Assembly (NCBI GenBank): GCA_002408465.1
Contig: DHSM01000003.1
Location: forward strand, 19,709-41,030
Length of the DNA stretch: 21,322 nucleotides
Source: Firmicutes bacterium UBA5286
GTDB taxonomy: Bacteria > Bacillota > Proteinivoracia > UBA4975
Direction: 5' to 3'
This document shows, in pieces, positions 14,620-21,322 of the stretch. The stretch's first letter is position 1. Each line of letters starts with the position of its first letter. The position numbers were made by a program, and so were the translations under genes. The notes under the pieces are model-generated. The model saw nothing but the letters and a program-made list of their open reading frames with translations, had not been told where the DNA came from and searched no databases.

Positions 14620-14734
14620 AAGTAAGAGGGAATTTTTATAAGAATTTCAACTTTGCTTACTCTCCCAAGACCAACCCGTTTCTCGTCGTTTGTTAGACAG
14701 CGGTCTGACTGCTTGTGCCAGCAGTTTTCCCAAT

Positions 14735-14766
14735 AAAAAAAAGCTGTTGCCGTCTGGCTGCAGCTT
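14735..14766 (-). terminator. Intrinsic terminator of the cph-ispE-MobA-like unit
   Basis: On the minus strand AAGCTG and CAGCTT pair (14761-14766 with 14741-14746). A GCC/GGC inner helix is separated from them by a 2x2 internal loop and capped by 4 nt. A long T run follows (TTTTTTTT, counting the last paired bases). It starts 5 nt after the stop codon of the MobA-like gene. Confidence 0.85.
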
Positions 14767-14771
14767 GGTGG

Positions 14772-15518
14772 TTATTTAGCTATTTTTAGCTGGGCACTGA
14801 TAATATTATAATCGCTTTCCTTATCTACATCAGTGCCGATTGCGGGATAAGGTGTCTGCACAGCCTTGCATGTAATGCCGAGGATCTTTTCCATTTTCTT
14901 TTCCAGTTCGGAAACCGTCAGCCTGTTAATCAACAGCTTGGCAAGAATAGGAATGCCAATGAGGCTTGCCAATTGCACCGGACTCTTGCGGGCTGCGAAA
15001 AAGGCCTCAGCCGGGTCCGCTGCAAGGGCAACTTTGCTGGATCTAATCAGGATAATATTGCCGCCGGTAAACTCTCCATCTGCCAGCTTAACCCATGTCC
15101 GCTCCATGTCCGGGAAGGCCCGCTGACAATCCGCCTTTGAAACCATGGGATAATACATATCGGCGCCCTGGCAGCGGGATAAAAGATCCGTAATTGCCGC
15201 TGGCGTTACCAGGGGGATGTCACAGGAGCTCAGCAACAGCCAGCCGTCTGTAAAAACAGCGGCGGCGGCTTTTACGTTAGCAATCAGACTATCCCTTTGA
15301 GGGATGACGGTTACATCGTTCAGGTCCTTGAATTCAGCTTCCGGACCAATAACACTTACGCCGGCAAGTTCCTTAACTCCCCGGTAACAGTCCAGAACAT
15401 AATCTACCATCCGATAGCCATTGATGGATATAAAAGCCTTGTTAGCAACAACACTTCCCTGTTTTATTTTGCGATCTACGCTATCTCCAGCCAGCACAAC
15501 TGCATAAATAGGCTTCAT
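14772..15518 (-). CDS. MobA-like NTP transferase family protein (substrate unknown)
   Basis: This 248-residue cytoplasmic protein has a GT-A nucleotidyltransferase fold. The N-terminal nucleotide-binding segment reads YAVVLAGD (5-12), with conserved NKAFISING further on (26-34). The metal-site motif is SSCDIPLVT around Asp100, and a TGGNIILIR block resembles the product-side motif of MobA/IspD relatives. The glycine-rich loop lacks the strict LAGGxSxRMG form of MobA, so molybdenum cofactor synthesis should not be assumed. A family of this kind is found near ispE and spoVG in Clostridia. The ATG overlaps the ispE stop (ATGA), with AAGGAGGT upstream, so it is translationally coupled to ispE. 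Its real nucleotide and acceptor are unknown. Confidence 0.8.
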   Translation of the reverse strand: MKPIYAVVLAGDSVDRKIKQGSVVANKAFISINGYRMVDYVLDCYRGVKELAGVSVIGPEAEFKDLNDVTVIPQRDSLIANVKAAAAVFTDGWLLLSSCDIPLVTPAAITDLLSRCQGADMYYPMVSKADCQRAFPDMERTWVKLADGEFTGGNIILIRSSKVALAADPAEAFFAARKSPVQLASLIGIPILAKLLINRLTVSELEKKMEKILGITCKAVQTPYPAIGTDVDKESDYNIISAQLKIAK

Positions 15519-16390
15519 TTCTTTGCAACCTCCTTAAAGGTGGTAATATAGGCAAATTCAACCTGGTGTCTGAGGCCGTTAAAGATTGCATCCGCACGGC
15601 GGTAATCAGGAGTCAAGGCAAATATGGTGGGGCCGCTGCCAGACATTAATGCAGCCAGGGCGCCAAATTCCAAGGCCTTTTGCTTGAGATGCCGCAGCAC
15701 CGGCAGCCGGGGAAACGTAACACTTTCCAGGACATTGGCCATTGCTTGAGAAATGGCTTCCAGGGAGCCGGCAGCGAGGGCTGCTATCAGGCGGTTGGTA
15801 TCTGGCCGCCTGTGCACGGCAGAATCATTATATTTTTTGTATACCTCGGCAGTAGACACTCCCACATTCGGCTTGAGCAACACCACCCATAATTTTGGCG
15901 GCGGGGGCAGCTTGGTCAGTTCTTCGCCAATTCCCCTGGCCAAAGCTGTGCCTCCCATGAGGCAGAAGGGAATATCTGCCCCCAGCTTCAGTCCAGCTTG
16001 GGCCAGTTGGTCAGAGGACAGGTCTAAATCCCAAAGGCGATTGAGGCCCTTAAGCACTGCCGCTGCATCTGCGCTCCCCCCGCCCAGACCTGCGGCAACG
16101 GGAATACCCTTGGCAATGGTAATGGTTACTCCCAAGCTGCTTTTTCCAGATAATTGCTTAAGCAAATTCGCAGTCTTATAAGCCAGATTTTCCTGGCCTT
16201 CAGGGACAAAAGGATGGCGGCAAAGGACCTGTATGTGACCGTCAGACCGCGCCTGCAAGCTAATGCTGTCACACAGGCCAATTGTTTGCATGATCATTTC
16301 AACCATATGATAGCCGTCATCCCTGCGTCCCAGCACATCAAGAGACAGGTTGATTTTAGCAGGGGCCAATAGGTTCAAAGTTGCAGACAT
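15515..16390 (-). CDS. ispE: 4-diphosphocytidyl-2-C-methyl-D-erythritol kinase
   Basis: This 291-residue GHMP kinase of the MEP isoprenoid pathway phosphorylates CDP-methylerythritol. Visible motifs are PAKINLSLDV with Lys12 near the N-terminus, the ATP loop GLGGGSADAA (101-110), Asp139 in GADIPFCLMGG, and the C-terminal LMSGSGPTIFAL glycine motif. Its product line leads to undecaprenyl phosphate for wall synthesis. The ATG at 16390 has an unusual run of seven G about 8 nt upstream as its ribosome binding site. The 63-nt gap after cphA has no terminator and an AT-rich core in which I found no convincing promoter, so it is probably read from the cph promoter. The stop overlaps the next start by 4 nt. 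Confidence 0.96.
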   Translation of the reverse strand: MSATLNLLAPAKINLSLDVLGRRDDGYHMVEMIMQTIGLCDSISLQARSDGHIQVLCRHPFVPEGQENLAYKTANLLKQLSGKSSLGVTITIAKGIPVAAGLGGGSADAAAVLKGLNRLWDLDLSSDQLAQAGLKLGADIPFCLMGGTALARGIGEELTKLPPPPKLWVVLLKPNVGVSTAEVYKKYNDSAVHRRPDTNRLIAALAAGSLEAISQAMANVLESVTFPRLPVLRHLKQKALEFGALAALMSGSGPTIFALTPDYRRADAIFNGLRHQVEFAYITTFKEVAKK

Positions 16391-16453
16391 AATAATCCCC
16401 CCCAGTAGTATACAATATATATTTTACCAGGGAAAGCAAATTCCTGCTGCCGC

Positions 16454-19039
16454 CTATTGGCTGCCCAATATTTTTATGTATTGCTGCACTGGCTCTATAT
16501 TTTCGTAAAACATAGCGATTAAATCCCCGGGCAGATGACTATTGATTGCCGCTTTCAGCGCTTCTAGTTCGTCATTGATCACTTTGACCTGGGGCCGGGA
16601 TCCAGAACTTTTTATCCCCTGAACCAGCAGTCCTGCCACCTGGCCAGGACACCTCCCCCGAAGGTCGCTGTCCTCCTTGACATAAATCATATCCAGCCGT
16701 GAGCCGCACAGCCGTCCAGTTTCAATAATATCCTCGTCAGAGCGATCGCCGGGTATTCCGATTACGGCCACCTTTCGCGCCGGCTTCAAAGCGTCTATTA
16801 AACCTAACACCGACTGATAACCTGCGTAGTTATGACCGTAGTCCAGCAGCAGTTTATAGCTGCCGAAATCATATTGATTTGCCCGGCCGGGGTTGTCAGC
16901 GCCATCGAACTCTCTCATTCCCGAGATTATATCCTCTTTGTCCACGCCCATTGCCCACAATGCCCCCGCCGCAGCCAGACAATTGGCCACATTGTAGCGG
17001 GCGGCGCCGGCAAAGGTAATCGGCAGAGATGGAATATCGCTTAGGACCTCGGCATTTTTCCCCTTAGCCAGATAAATCTTATCCTCAATCAGCATAACCC
17101 CCCGTCCGCCTGCGGCCAAATGGCGGGCGAGGATTTGATTTTTCGGCTGGCAGCTAAAGTAAATAACCCGGCCGGGGCAGCTATCGGCCATTGCTGCTGC
17201 CCGATTATCATCAGCATTGAGCACAGCCCAGCCATCTTCACTGACGGTTTCTACCACCAGGGCTTTGACATGGCAGAGCTCCTCCAAAGTGTTAATTCCG
17301 TCGCAGCCCAGGTGATCATTGGCAATATTAGTTACCACCGCTACGACAGCTTCAGAATATCCCAAGCCCCTGCGAACCAGCCCCCCCCTGGCGGTTTCCA
17401 GCACGGCCACTTCAACAGCAGGATCTGAGAGGACCACATCAGCGCTGATGGGACCAGTATTGTCCCCGGCATTAATGCAAATATCACCGATATAGATGCC
17501 GTCGGTACAGGTCAGGCCGACAGTCTTGCCCTGCCGGCGCAAGACATAGGCCACAAGCCTGGAAACAGTTGTCTTGCCGTTGGTCCCGGTGATGCTGACT
17601 AACGGAATGCTGTGGGGACGCTGCCAGGGGAATAAATAGTCTACAATCGCATCTCCCACAGGGCGGCTTGCCCCCTGGGCAGGAAACAAATGCATCCTGA
17701 TTCCCGGGGCGGCATTGACTTCAATCACCGCCCCCTTGCCCGCCAGCAGGGGCTGAGAAATATCCTCGGTAACAATATCGATGCCGGCAATATCCAGGCA
17801 GAGCAAGCGGGCAATTCTGCAGGCCAGCTCAATATTCTCCTGGTGAACGAGGTCGGTGACATCAGCAGCGGTCCCGCCTGTGCTTAAGTTGGCATTGTCC
17901 CGCAGATCTATTACCTCGCCGAGGGCAGGGATATAATTCATAGTCAGGTTTTGCCGGGCCAGGACATTAAAGACAATCTGATCGACTTTAATCCTTGTCA
18001 AAGGCTTTTCATGTTCTTCTCCCCGTAAGGGATTGCGGTTTTCGATCTCGATTAAATCTTTGATTGAATTATTGCCATCGCCGGTCACCCTGGCGGGAAA
18101 CCGTTCAGATGCCGCGACTACTTTATTGTTGACCACCAGAAGGCGATAGTGCCGTCCAAAGATCTGTTCCTCCACCAAGACTTTGCTGCCGTAGTTTTCT
18201 GCTACCTTGTACGCTGCCCTCACCTGAGCCTCGCTGACAAGATTGAGACTGACCCCCTTGCCCTGGTTGCCGTCGCAGGGCTTGACCACTGCCGTTTTTC
18301 CCATCTCCCTGGCTATGGCCACTGCATCTTCTTCATCCTGGGCAATTTCGCCCCCGGGGGTGGGGATCAGGGCATTGGCGAGTATTTTTTTGGTCAGGGT
18401 CTTGTCACAGGCCATATCGACGCCGATACAGGATGTCTTGCTTGTTACTGTAGCTTCAATATACTGCCTGTACACTCCCGTTCCCAGGCGGATGAGGCTG
18501 CCCTGGCCCAGCAAGGTGACCGGTATGCCCCGGCTGCTGGCAGCGTCAATTATCGCCTGGGTGCTGGGACCGGGCATTTCCCGGGCCAGCTGCCGTTCAA
18601 GCTTTTCGATTTCCGGACTGTCAGGGTTCAGCCCCTGCAGCAGGTCTGTTACTAATTTCATCGCCATTTCCAACGCCAGCAGGGCAGTCTTGGGCCAGTG
18701 GCACTGGATGACGATTTTATATACCCCGCCCTCAACCACCCGGGTCTTGCCATAGCTGGAGTTATAGCCTGCCAGATTGAGGAGTTCGATTGCTGTGTGC
18801 TCGGCCACATGGCCAAAATAGGTGCCTTTTTGCAGGCGCAGCCAAAAGCCGCCCTGGCGCCCAATGCCGCAGGTATGTTCCTTCAGTCCCGGCAGTATTT
18901 TTACCAGAGCCGGGGAAAAATCCGGGAATTCACTGGTTTCAATATCTGTGAGTTCCTCCAGATCGACAACTGCTTCCAGGACAGGTTGAAGACAGTGGAT
19001 ATTAATGCCGGGGAAATGCCTGGACTCAATGAGCCTCAC
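16454..19039 (-). CDS. cphA: Cyanophycin synthetase
   Basis: This 861-residue ATP-dependent enzyme builds the storage polymer multi-L-arginyl-poly-L-aspartate. The domains have the normal CphA order: an N-terminal domain (about 1-160); an ATP-grasp domain (about 200-470, with VDMACDKTLTKKIL, KPCDGNQGKGV at 253-263 and IEVNAAPGIRMH at 439-450), which adds aspartate; and a Mur-ligase-like domain with Walker A GTNGKTT (485-491) and DYGHNYAGYQ, which adds arginine. I chose GTG at 19039 (MRLIESRHFPGINIH) with GGAGGG 5 nt upstream. An 18-residue extension in the frame lacks similarity. It overlaps cphB by 14 nt, so the two are coupled. Full length and intact motifs suggest an active enzyme. Confidence 0.96.
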   Translation of the reverse strand: MRLIESRHFPGINIHCLQPVLEAVVDLEELTDIETSEFPDFSPALVKILPGLKEHTCGIGRQGGFWLRLQKGTYFGHVAEHTAIELLNLAGYNSSYGKTRVVEGGVYKIVIQCHWPKTALLALEMAMKLVTDLLQGLNPDSPEIEKLERQLAREMPGPSTQAIIDAASSRGIPVTLLGQGSLIRLGTGVYRQYIEATVTSKTSCIGVDMACDKTLTKKILANALIPTPGGEIAQDEEDAVAIAREMGKTAVVKPCDGNQGKGVSLNLVSEAQVRAAYKVAENYGSKVLVEEQIFGRHYRLLVVNNKVVAASERFPARVTGDGNNSIKDLIEIENRNPLRGEEHEKPLTRIKVDQIVFNVLARQNLTMNYIPALGEVIDLRDNANLSTGGTAADVTDLVHQENIELACRIARLLCLDIAGIDIVTEDISQPLLAGKGAVIEVNAAPGIRMHLFPAQGASRPVGDAIVDYLFPWQRPHSIPLVSITGTNGKTTVSRLVAYVLRRQGKTVGLTCTDGIYIGDICINAGDNTGPISADVVLSDPAVEVAVLETARGGLVRRGLGYSEAVVAVVTNIANDHLGCDGINTLEELCHVKALVVETVSEDGWAVLNADDNRAAAMADSCPGRVIYFSCQPKNQILARHLAAGGRGVMLIEDKIYLAKGKNAEVLSDIPSLPITFAGAARYNVANCLAAAGALWAMGVDKEDIISGMREFDGADNPGRANQYDFGSYKLLLDYGHNYAGYQSVLGLIDALKPARKVAVIGIPGDRSDEDIIETGRLCGSRLDMIYVKEDSDLRGRCPGQVAGLLVQGIKSSGSRPQVKVINDELEALKAAINSHLPGDLIAMFYENIEPVQQYIKILGSQ

Positions 19040-19859
19040 TTTTTCCCTCCTCTTCCGGCACCAGGGCCCGCCGGTCCAGCAAGTCAAAACCATATCCGCC
19101 AGGCAGAATGTGGACAGTGATTGCCGTCAGCGCCAGCGCCTGTTCGGGTTTAGCTTCCGAAACGTTGGTATGTTCACAGCGGTTGCCGTCCACTACAGTT
19201 ACTGTCTGAGAACCTATTACTTTCATGCAGTTCTTGCTGTTAATGATTACGGCTGTATCCTCATCGATGCCAATCCCCAATATGGCGGGCTGCTGGGCCA
19301 CGGCAGAAACCAACCGCCCCAAGCGTCCCCGCTGGGCAAAATGCTGATCGATGACTACCTGATGCACCAGGCCCATGCCCGGCCCCATGCTGATTGACCC
19401 CTGATAGGGGGAACTGTCCTCATCGCCGCCAATGATCATAGTGGCGCTCATCACTGATGCCCCTGCGCTGGTGCCGGCTATAACTGTTCCCTTTCTATAG
19501 GCCTCGTGGAGGGCAAAATCAACCTCGGTGCCCCCAAGAAGACTGGTAATCCGCAGCTGATCGCCTCCAGTGAAAAAGATTCCCCCTGCCGCCATAATAG
19601 TCTCGGCCGAGCTTGATAACTGAGCCTGCTGGCGAGATGGAATATCCAAGCTGATAACCTTTTCAGTGCCCAGGCGCCGAAAAATCTTGAGATATTCATT
19701 GCTGACTTTTTGCGGATACTGAGTAGCAGCGGTCATAATCACCAGCGGGCCGCCTATTCGTCCAGCAAGCCTGACGAATTCCCGCAGTATCTCGCAATCC
19801 TCCCCTTTGTCTTCAGCGCCTCCGATTATCAACAGGGTGCCTTCGGCTACATCAGTCAT
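19026..19859 (-). CDS. cphB: Cyanophycinase
   Basis: This 278-residue serine exopeptidase of the S51 group cuts cyanophycin to beta-Asp-Arg dipeptides. The nucleophile elbow GTSAGAS places Ser131 next to the expected active-site position (Ser132 in the cyanobacterial enzyme). Other family blocks are LLIIGGAEDKG near the start, TGGDQ ending at Gln101, and MGLVHQVVIDQHF with His173. No signal peptide is visible, so it acts in the cytoplasm. The start ATG at 19859 has GGAGGT 6 nt upstream; the frame runs further to 19922, but those codons are AT-rich leader sequence. It is first in the cph unit and overlaps cphA by 14 nt. Making the degradative and synthetic enzymes together implies control at the activity level. 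Confidence 0.95.
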   Translation of the reverse strand: MTDVAEGTLLIIGGAEDKGEDCEILREFVRLAGRIGGPLVIMTAATQYPQKVSNEYLKIFRRLGTEKVISLDIPSRQQAQLSSSAETIMAAGGIFFTGGDQLRITSLLGGTEVDFALHEAYRKGTVIAGTSAGASVMSATMIIGGDEDSSPYQGSISMGPGMGLVHQVVIDQHFAQRGRLGRLVSAVAQQPAILGIGIDEDTAVIINSKNCMKVIGSQTVTVVDGNRCEHTNVSEAKPEQALALTAITVHILPGGYGFDLLDRRALVPEEEGKSEAH

Positions 19860-19896
19860 TCCATTACCTCCGGAAATATCTCTCCCTATATTATTT

Positions 19897-19940
19897 GCCC
19901 CTGTTAAGATGTTTAAACACAATTATCAGGGGCGCCCCTG
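19897..19940 (-). repeat. Three copies of a 7-bp arm in the cphB leader (alternative hairpins)
   Basis: The arm CAGGGGC/GCCCCTG occurs at 19897-19903, 19927-19933 and 19934-19940. The last two abut to form the perfect 14-bp palindrome CAGGGGCGCCCCTG. On the minus strand the middle copy can pair either with the upstream copy (tight hairpin) or with the downstream copy (7-bp stem, 23-nt loop holding the palindrome TGTTTAAACA). The repeats lie between the nrdJ terminator and the cphB ribosome binding site. Confidence 0.7.
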
Positions 19941-19952
19941 CCGAGTTGACAA
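19922..19952 (-). promoter_or_regulatory. Candidate promoter of cphB-cphA with a 19-bp spacer
   Basis: On the minus strand TTGTCA (19947-19952) and GATAAT (19922-19927) each match the sigma-A consensus at 5 of 6 positions but are 19 bases apart. The spacer holds nearly all of the palindrome CAGGGGCGCCCCTG. Long spacers with a central dyad are the hallmark of MerR-family promoters, though the dyad here is about 3-4 bases off centre. The predicted start is near 19915, giving a leader of about 56 nt. Confidence 0.42.
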
Positions 19953-20014
19953 AAAAACTCCCCCTTCCGTCACCAGACGATTTAATTATTTCGTCTGTCA
20001 ACTTTTAGGGGAGT
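19951..20014 (-). terminator. Compound intrinsic terminator of nrdJ
   Basis: On the minus strand an outer 7-bp stem, ACTCCCC (20008-20014) with GGGGAGT (19957-19963), encloses an inner perfect stem, CAGACGA (19991-19997) with TCGTCTG (19974-19980), that has a 10-nt loop. Seven T follow the outer stem. It begins 37 nt after the nrdJ stop. The unpaired flanks of about 10 nt on both sides of the inner stem make it longer than the simple terminators elsewhere in the window. Confidence 0.75.
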
Positions 20015-20051
20015 ATACTATTTATATTTGGAGACAGTCCTATGCTGTATT

Positions 20052-21322
20052 TTAGCCGCAGTGGGAATAGCCGCAGCTCAGGCAGATGGTGCAGCCGCCC
20101 TCATGCTGAATTTCATTGCCGCATTCGGGACAATGCCTCGCCCGGCTGGCAACAACCCCCGCTGCTTCCTTGGCAAACTGCTGCAGAGAAATGCCCGGGG
20201 GATTGGCGACGCTTTTTTTCAGGGATTTGGCAATAGCGTCCGGACAGGATGTGACATTGACGCCTGGACGGCGGATACAGGCAGGACAGCGAATGCCCCG
20301 CAGCTGTTCGACAATGCTGTCCACTGAAATGCCTGCACGCAAGGCAATGGAGACCAGTCGGCTGGTGGCCTCCGATTGAGAGGCGCAGCCCCCTTCACGG
20401 CCGGTGTTGGTAAAGACCTCACAAATTCCCTGCTCATCAGAATTGACGCTGATATACAGATTGCCGCAGCCAATTTTTACTTTCTCGGTCCTGCCTGCGG
20501 TTACCTCCGGCCGGGGGCGGGGGACAATCCCCCCAGCGGCTTGGGCGGCGTTGCCGGTTCCCACACTGAGGACTTGGCTGTCCCGGCTGCCATCCCGGTA
20601 AACAGTGACACCTTTGCAGCCCAGTTCATAGGCCAGGGAAAAGACCTTGGCTACATCTTCCCGGGTGGCGTCATGGTTTAGGTTCACCGTCTTGGAGACT
20701 GCATTGTCGGTATATTGTTGAAAGGCCGCCTGAATTTGAATATGCCATTCGGGGGTTATATCGTGGGCGGTGACAAAAACTCTCTGAATATCCTCGGGCA
20801 CCGCCGGAATTTCCTGAACGCTGCCCACCTGGGCGACCTGGTCAACCAGCTGCTCTGTATAAAAGCCCCGATCCCTGGCCGCTTGTTCGAAGAGGGGATG
20901 CACCTCCACCAAGCGCTCGTTGTCCATGACATTGCGATTGTAGCAGAGGGCAAAGTTAGGCTCGATGCCGCTGGAAGTGCCGGCGATAATGCTGATGGTG
21001 CCTGTAGGCGCAATTGTTGTAGTTGTAGCATTGCGCATAGGAGGCATTCCCAGCTGCTCCTGGCGGCTGCCGCTGAAATTGGGGTAGGCGCCCCGCTCCT
21101 CTGCCAACTGGCGGGAAGCCTCTCTGCTGGTGCGCTGCATAAATTCCATCAGTTCCCGGCCAAGTTCAACGGCCTGGAAACTGTTGTAGGAAACGGACAG
21201 CTTGTACAGCGCATCGGCAAAGCCCATCAATCCCAAGCCAATCTTGCGGTTGCCAAAGACCATCTCCTGAATCTTGGGCAAGGGATAGCTGCTCATGTCA
21301 ATTACATTATCCAAAAACCGGA
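20052..21322 (-). CDS. nrdJ: Vitamin B12-dependent ribonucleotide reductase, C-terminal part (cut by window edge)
   Basis: The frame is open to the window edge and reads RFLDNVIDMSSYPLPKIQE at its visible start, so the gene continues beyond 21322; about 423 codons are present. Class II reductases use adenosylcobalamin to make deoxyribonucleotides without oxygen. Visible family blocks are TTTIAPTGTISIIAGTSSGI followed by EPNFA (phosphate-binding loop region), SKTVNLNHDATREDV, and GCKGVTVYRDGSR. A TSCPD domain follows with paired cysteines (GCGNLY, GGCASQ, CPACIRRPG). The end is a zinc-ribbon-like tail with CPECG, CTICLSCG and a terminal HCG, where the reductant cysteines are expected. It ends at TAA 20052 and is followed by a compound terminator. 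Any cobalamin riboswitch would lie upstream, outside the window. Confidence 0.96.
   Translation of the reverse strand, partial: RFLDNVIDMSSYPLPKIQEMVFGNRKIGLGLMGFADALYKLSVSYNSFQAVELGRELMEFMQRTSREASRQLAEERGAYPNFSGSRQEQLGMPPMRNATTTTIAPTGTISIIAGTSSGIEPNFALCYNRNVMDNERLVEVHPLFEQAARDRGFYTEQLVDQVAQVGSVQEIPAVPEDIQRVFVTAHDITPEWHIQIQAAFQQYTDNAVSKTVNLNHDATREDVAKVFSLAYELGCKGVTVYRDGSRDSQVLSVGTGNAAQAAGGIVPRPRPEVTAGRTEKVKIGCGNLYISVNSDEQGICEVFTNTGREGGCASQSEATSRLVSIALRAGISVDSIVEQLRGIRCPACIRRPGVNVTSCPDAIAKSLKKSVANPPGISLQQFAKEAAGVVASRARHCPECGNEIQHEGGCTICLSCGYSHCG

Noticed and set aside
15753..16181. Plus-strand open frame of 142 codons inside ispE
   Set aside because: It is antisense to a complete, well-conserved ispE, and the translation has no family features.
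16391..16453. AT-rich gap between cphA and ispE as a promoter
   Set aside because: TATACT and TATATT are present, but neither has an acceptable -35 at proper spacing, so I did not list it as a feature.
18149..18755. Two overlapping plus-strand open frames of about 170 codons inside cphA
   Set aside because: They lie fully antisense to the conserved ATP-grasp region, show no recognisable domain, and are explained by codon bias of the minus-strand gene.
19996..20002. TTGACA within the nrdJ terminator as a -35 box
   Set aside because: The positions 16-18 bases downstream read GTCTGG-like sequence, not a -10 box.
20012..20017. TATACT -10-like hexamer between nrdJ and its terminator
   Set aside because: No -35 box lies 16-18 bases upstream and no TGn extension is present; it also abuts the outer terminator stem.
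1..21322. Mobile elements, phage genes or CRISPR arrays
   Set aside because: All genes are conserved chromosomal families in syntenic order. I saw no transposase, integrase, regularly spaced repeats or base-composition break.

Overview
The window reads as a near-origin chromosomal segment of an endospore-forming, low-to-mid GC Firmicute, most likely an anaerobe of the Clostridia in the broad sense. The evidence is gene content and order. All 21 protein genes and one partial tRNA gene lie on the minus strand. In transcription order they match the Bacillus subtilis block ispE - spoVG - glmU - prs - ctc - pth - mfd - spoVT - yabM - yabN - yabP - yabQ - divIC - yabR - tRNA-Met, which sits just before spoIIE. 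A B12-dependent (class II) ribonucleotide reductase and a cyanophycin gene pair at the upstream end argue for a clostridial rather than a bacillar host. I cannot name the species.

Layout in the direction of transcription (high to low coordinates): the 3' part of nrdJ (20052-21322) ends at a compound terminator. A structured intergenic stretch follows, then cphB and cphA (cyanophycin breakdown and synthesis, overlapping by 14 nt), ispE and a MobA-like nucleotidyltransferase (overlapping by 4 nt). Next come spoVG, behind a near-perfect sigma-H promoter; glmU-prs, behind a sigma-A promoter; ctc, with its own sigma-A promoter and an intrinsic terminator in front of pth; pth-mfd-prsA-like; spoVT, behind a near-consensus sigma-G promoter; a SpoVB/YabM flippase with a short mazG and an HU gene; a SpoIID-like lipoprotein gene with a hairpin touching its ribosome binding site; the yabP-yabQ-divIC-yabR run; and the 5' end of an initiator tRNA gene behind a strong sigma-A promoter.

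The genes combine sporulation and envelope functions (spoVG, spoVT, yabM, SpoIID-like, yabP, yabQ, divIC), cell-wall precursor and isoprenoid supply (glmU, ispE), nucleotide and PRPP supply (nrdJ, prs), translation and repair housekeeping (ctc, pth, mfd, hup), and nitrogen storage (cphB, cphA). Transcription units are marked by intrinsic terminators that often begin within or next to the stop codon. Sporulation-type promoters sit in front of the genes expected to need them.

Differences from the Bacillus arrangement: purR and yabJ are replaced by the MobA-like gene; fin is missing between pth and mfd; yabO/rqcP is missing and HU plus a SpoIID-like gene occupy its slot; MazG lacks the methylase half of YabN; and a PrsA/SurA-type foldase lies between mfd and spoVT. 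Six genes (yabQ, spoVT, prsA-like, glmU, spoVG, cphA) most likely start with GTG. I saw no insertion sequence, phage gene or CRISPR array, and no intergenic gap exceeds 300 bases.
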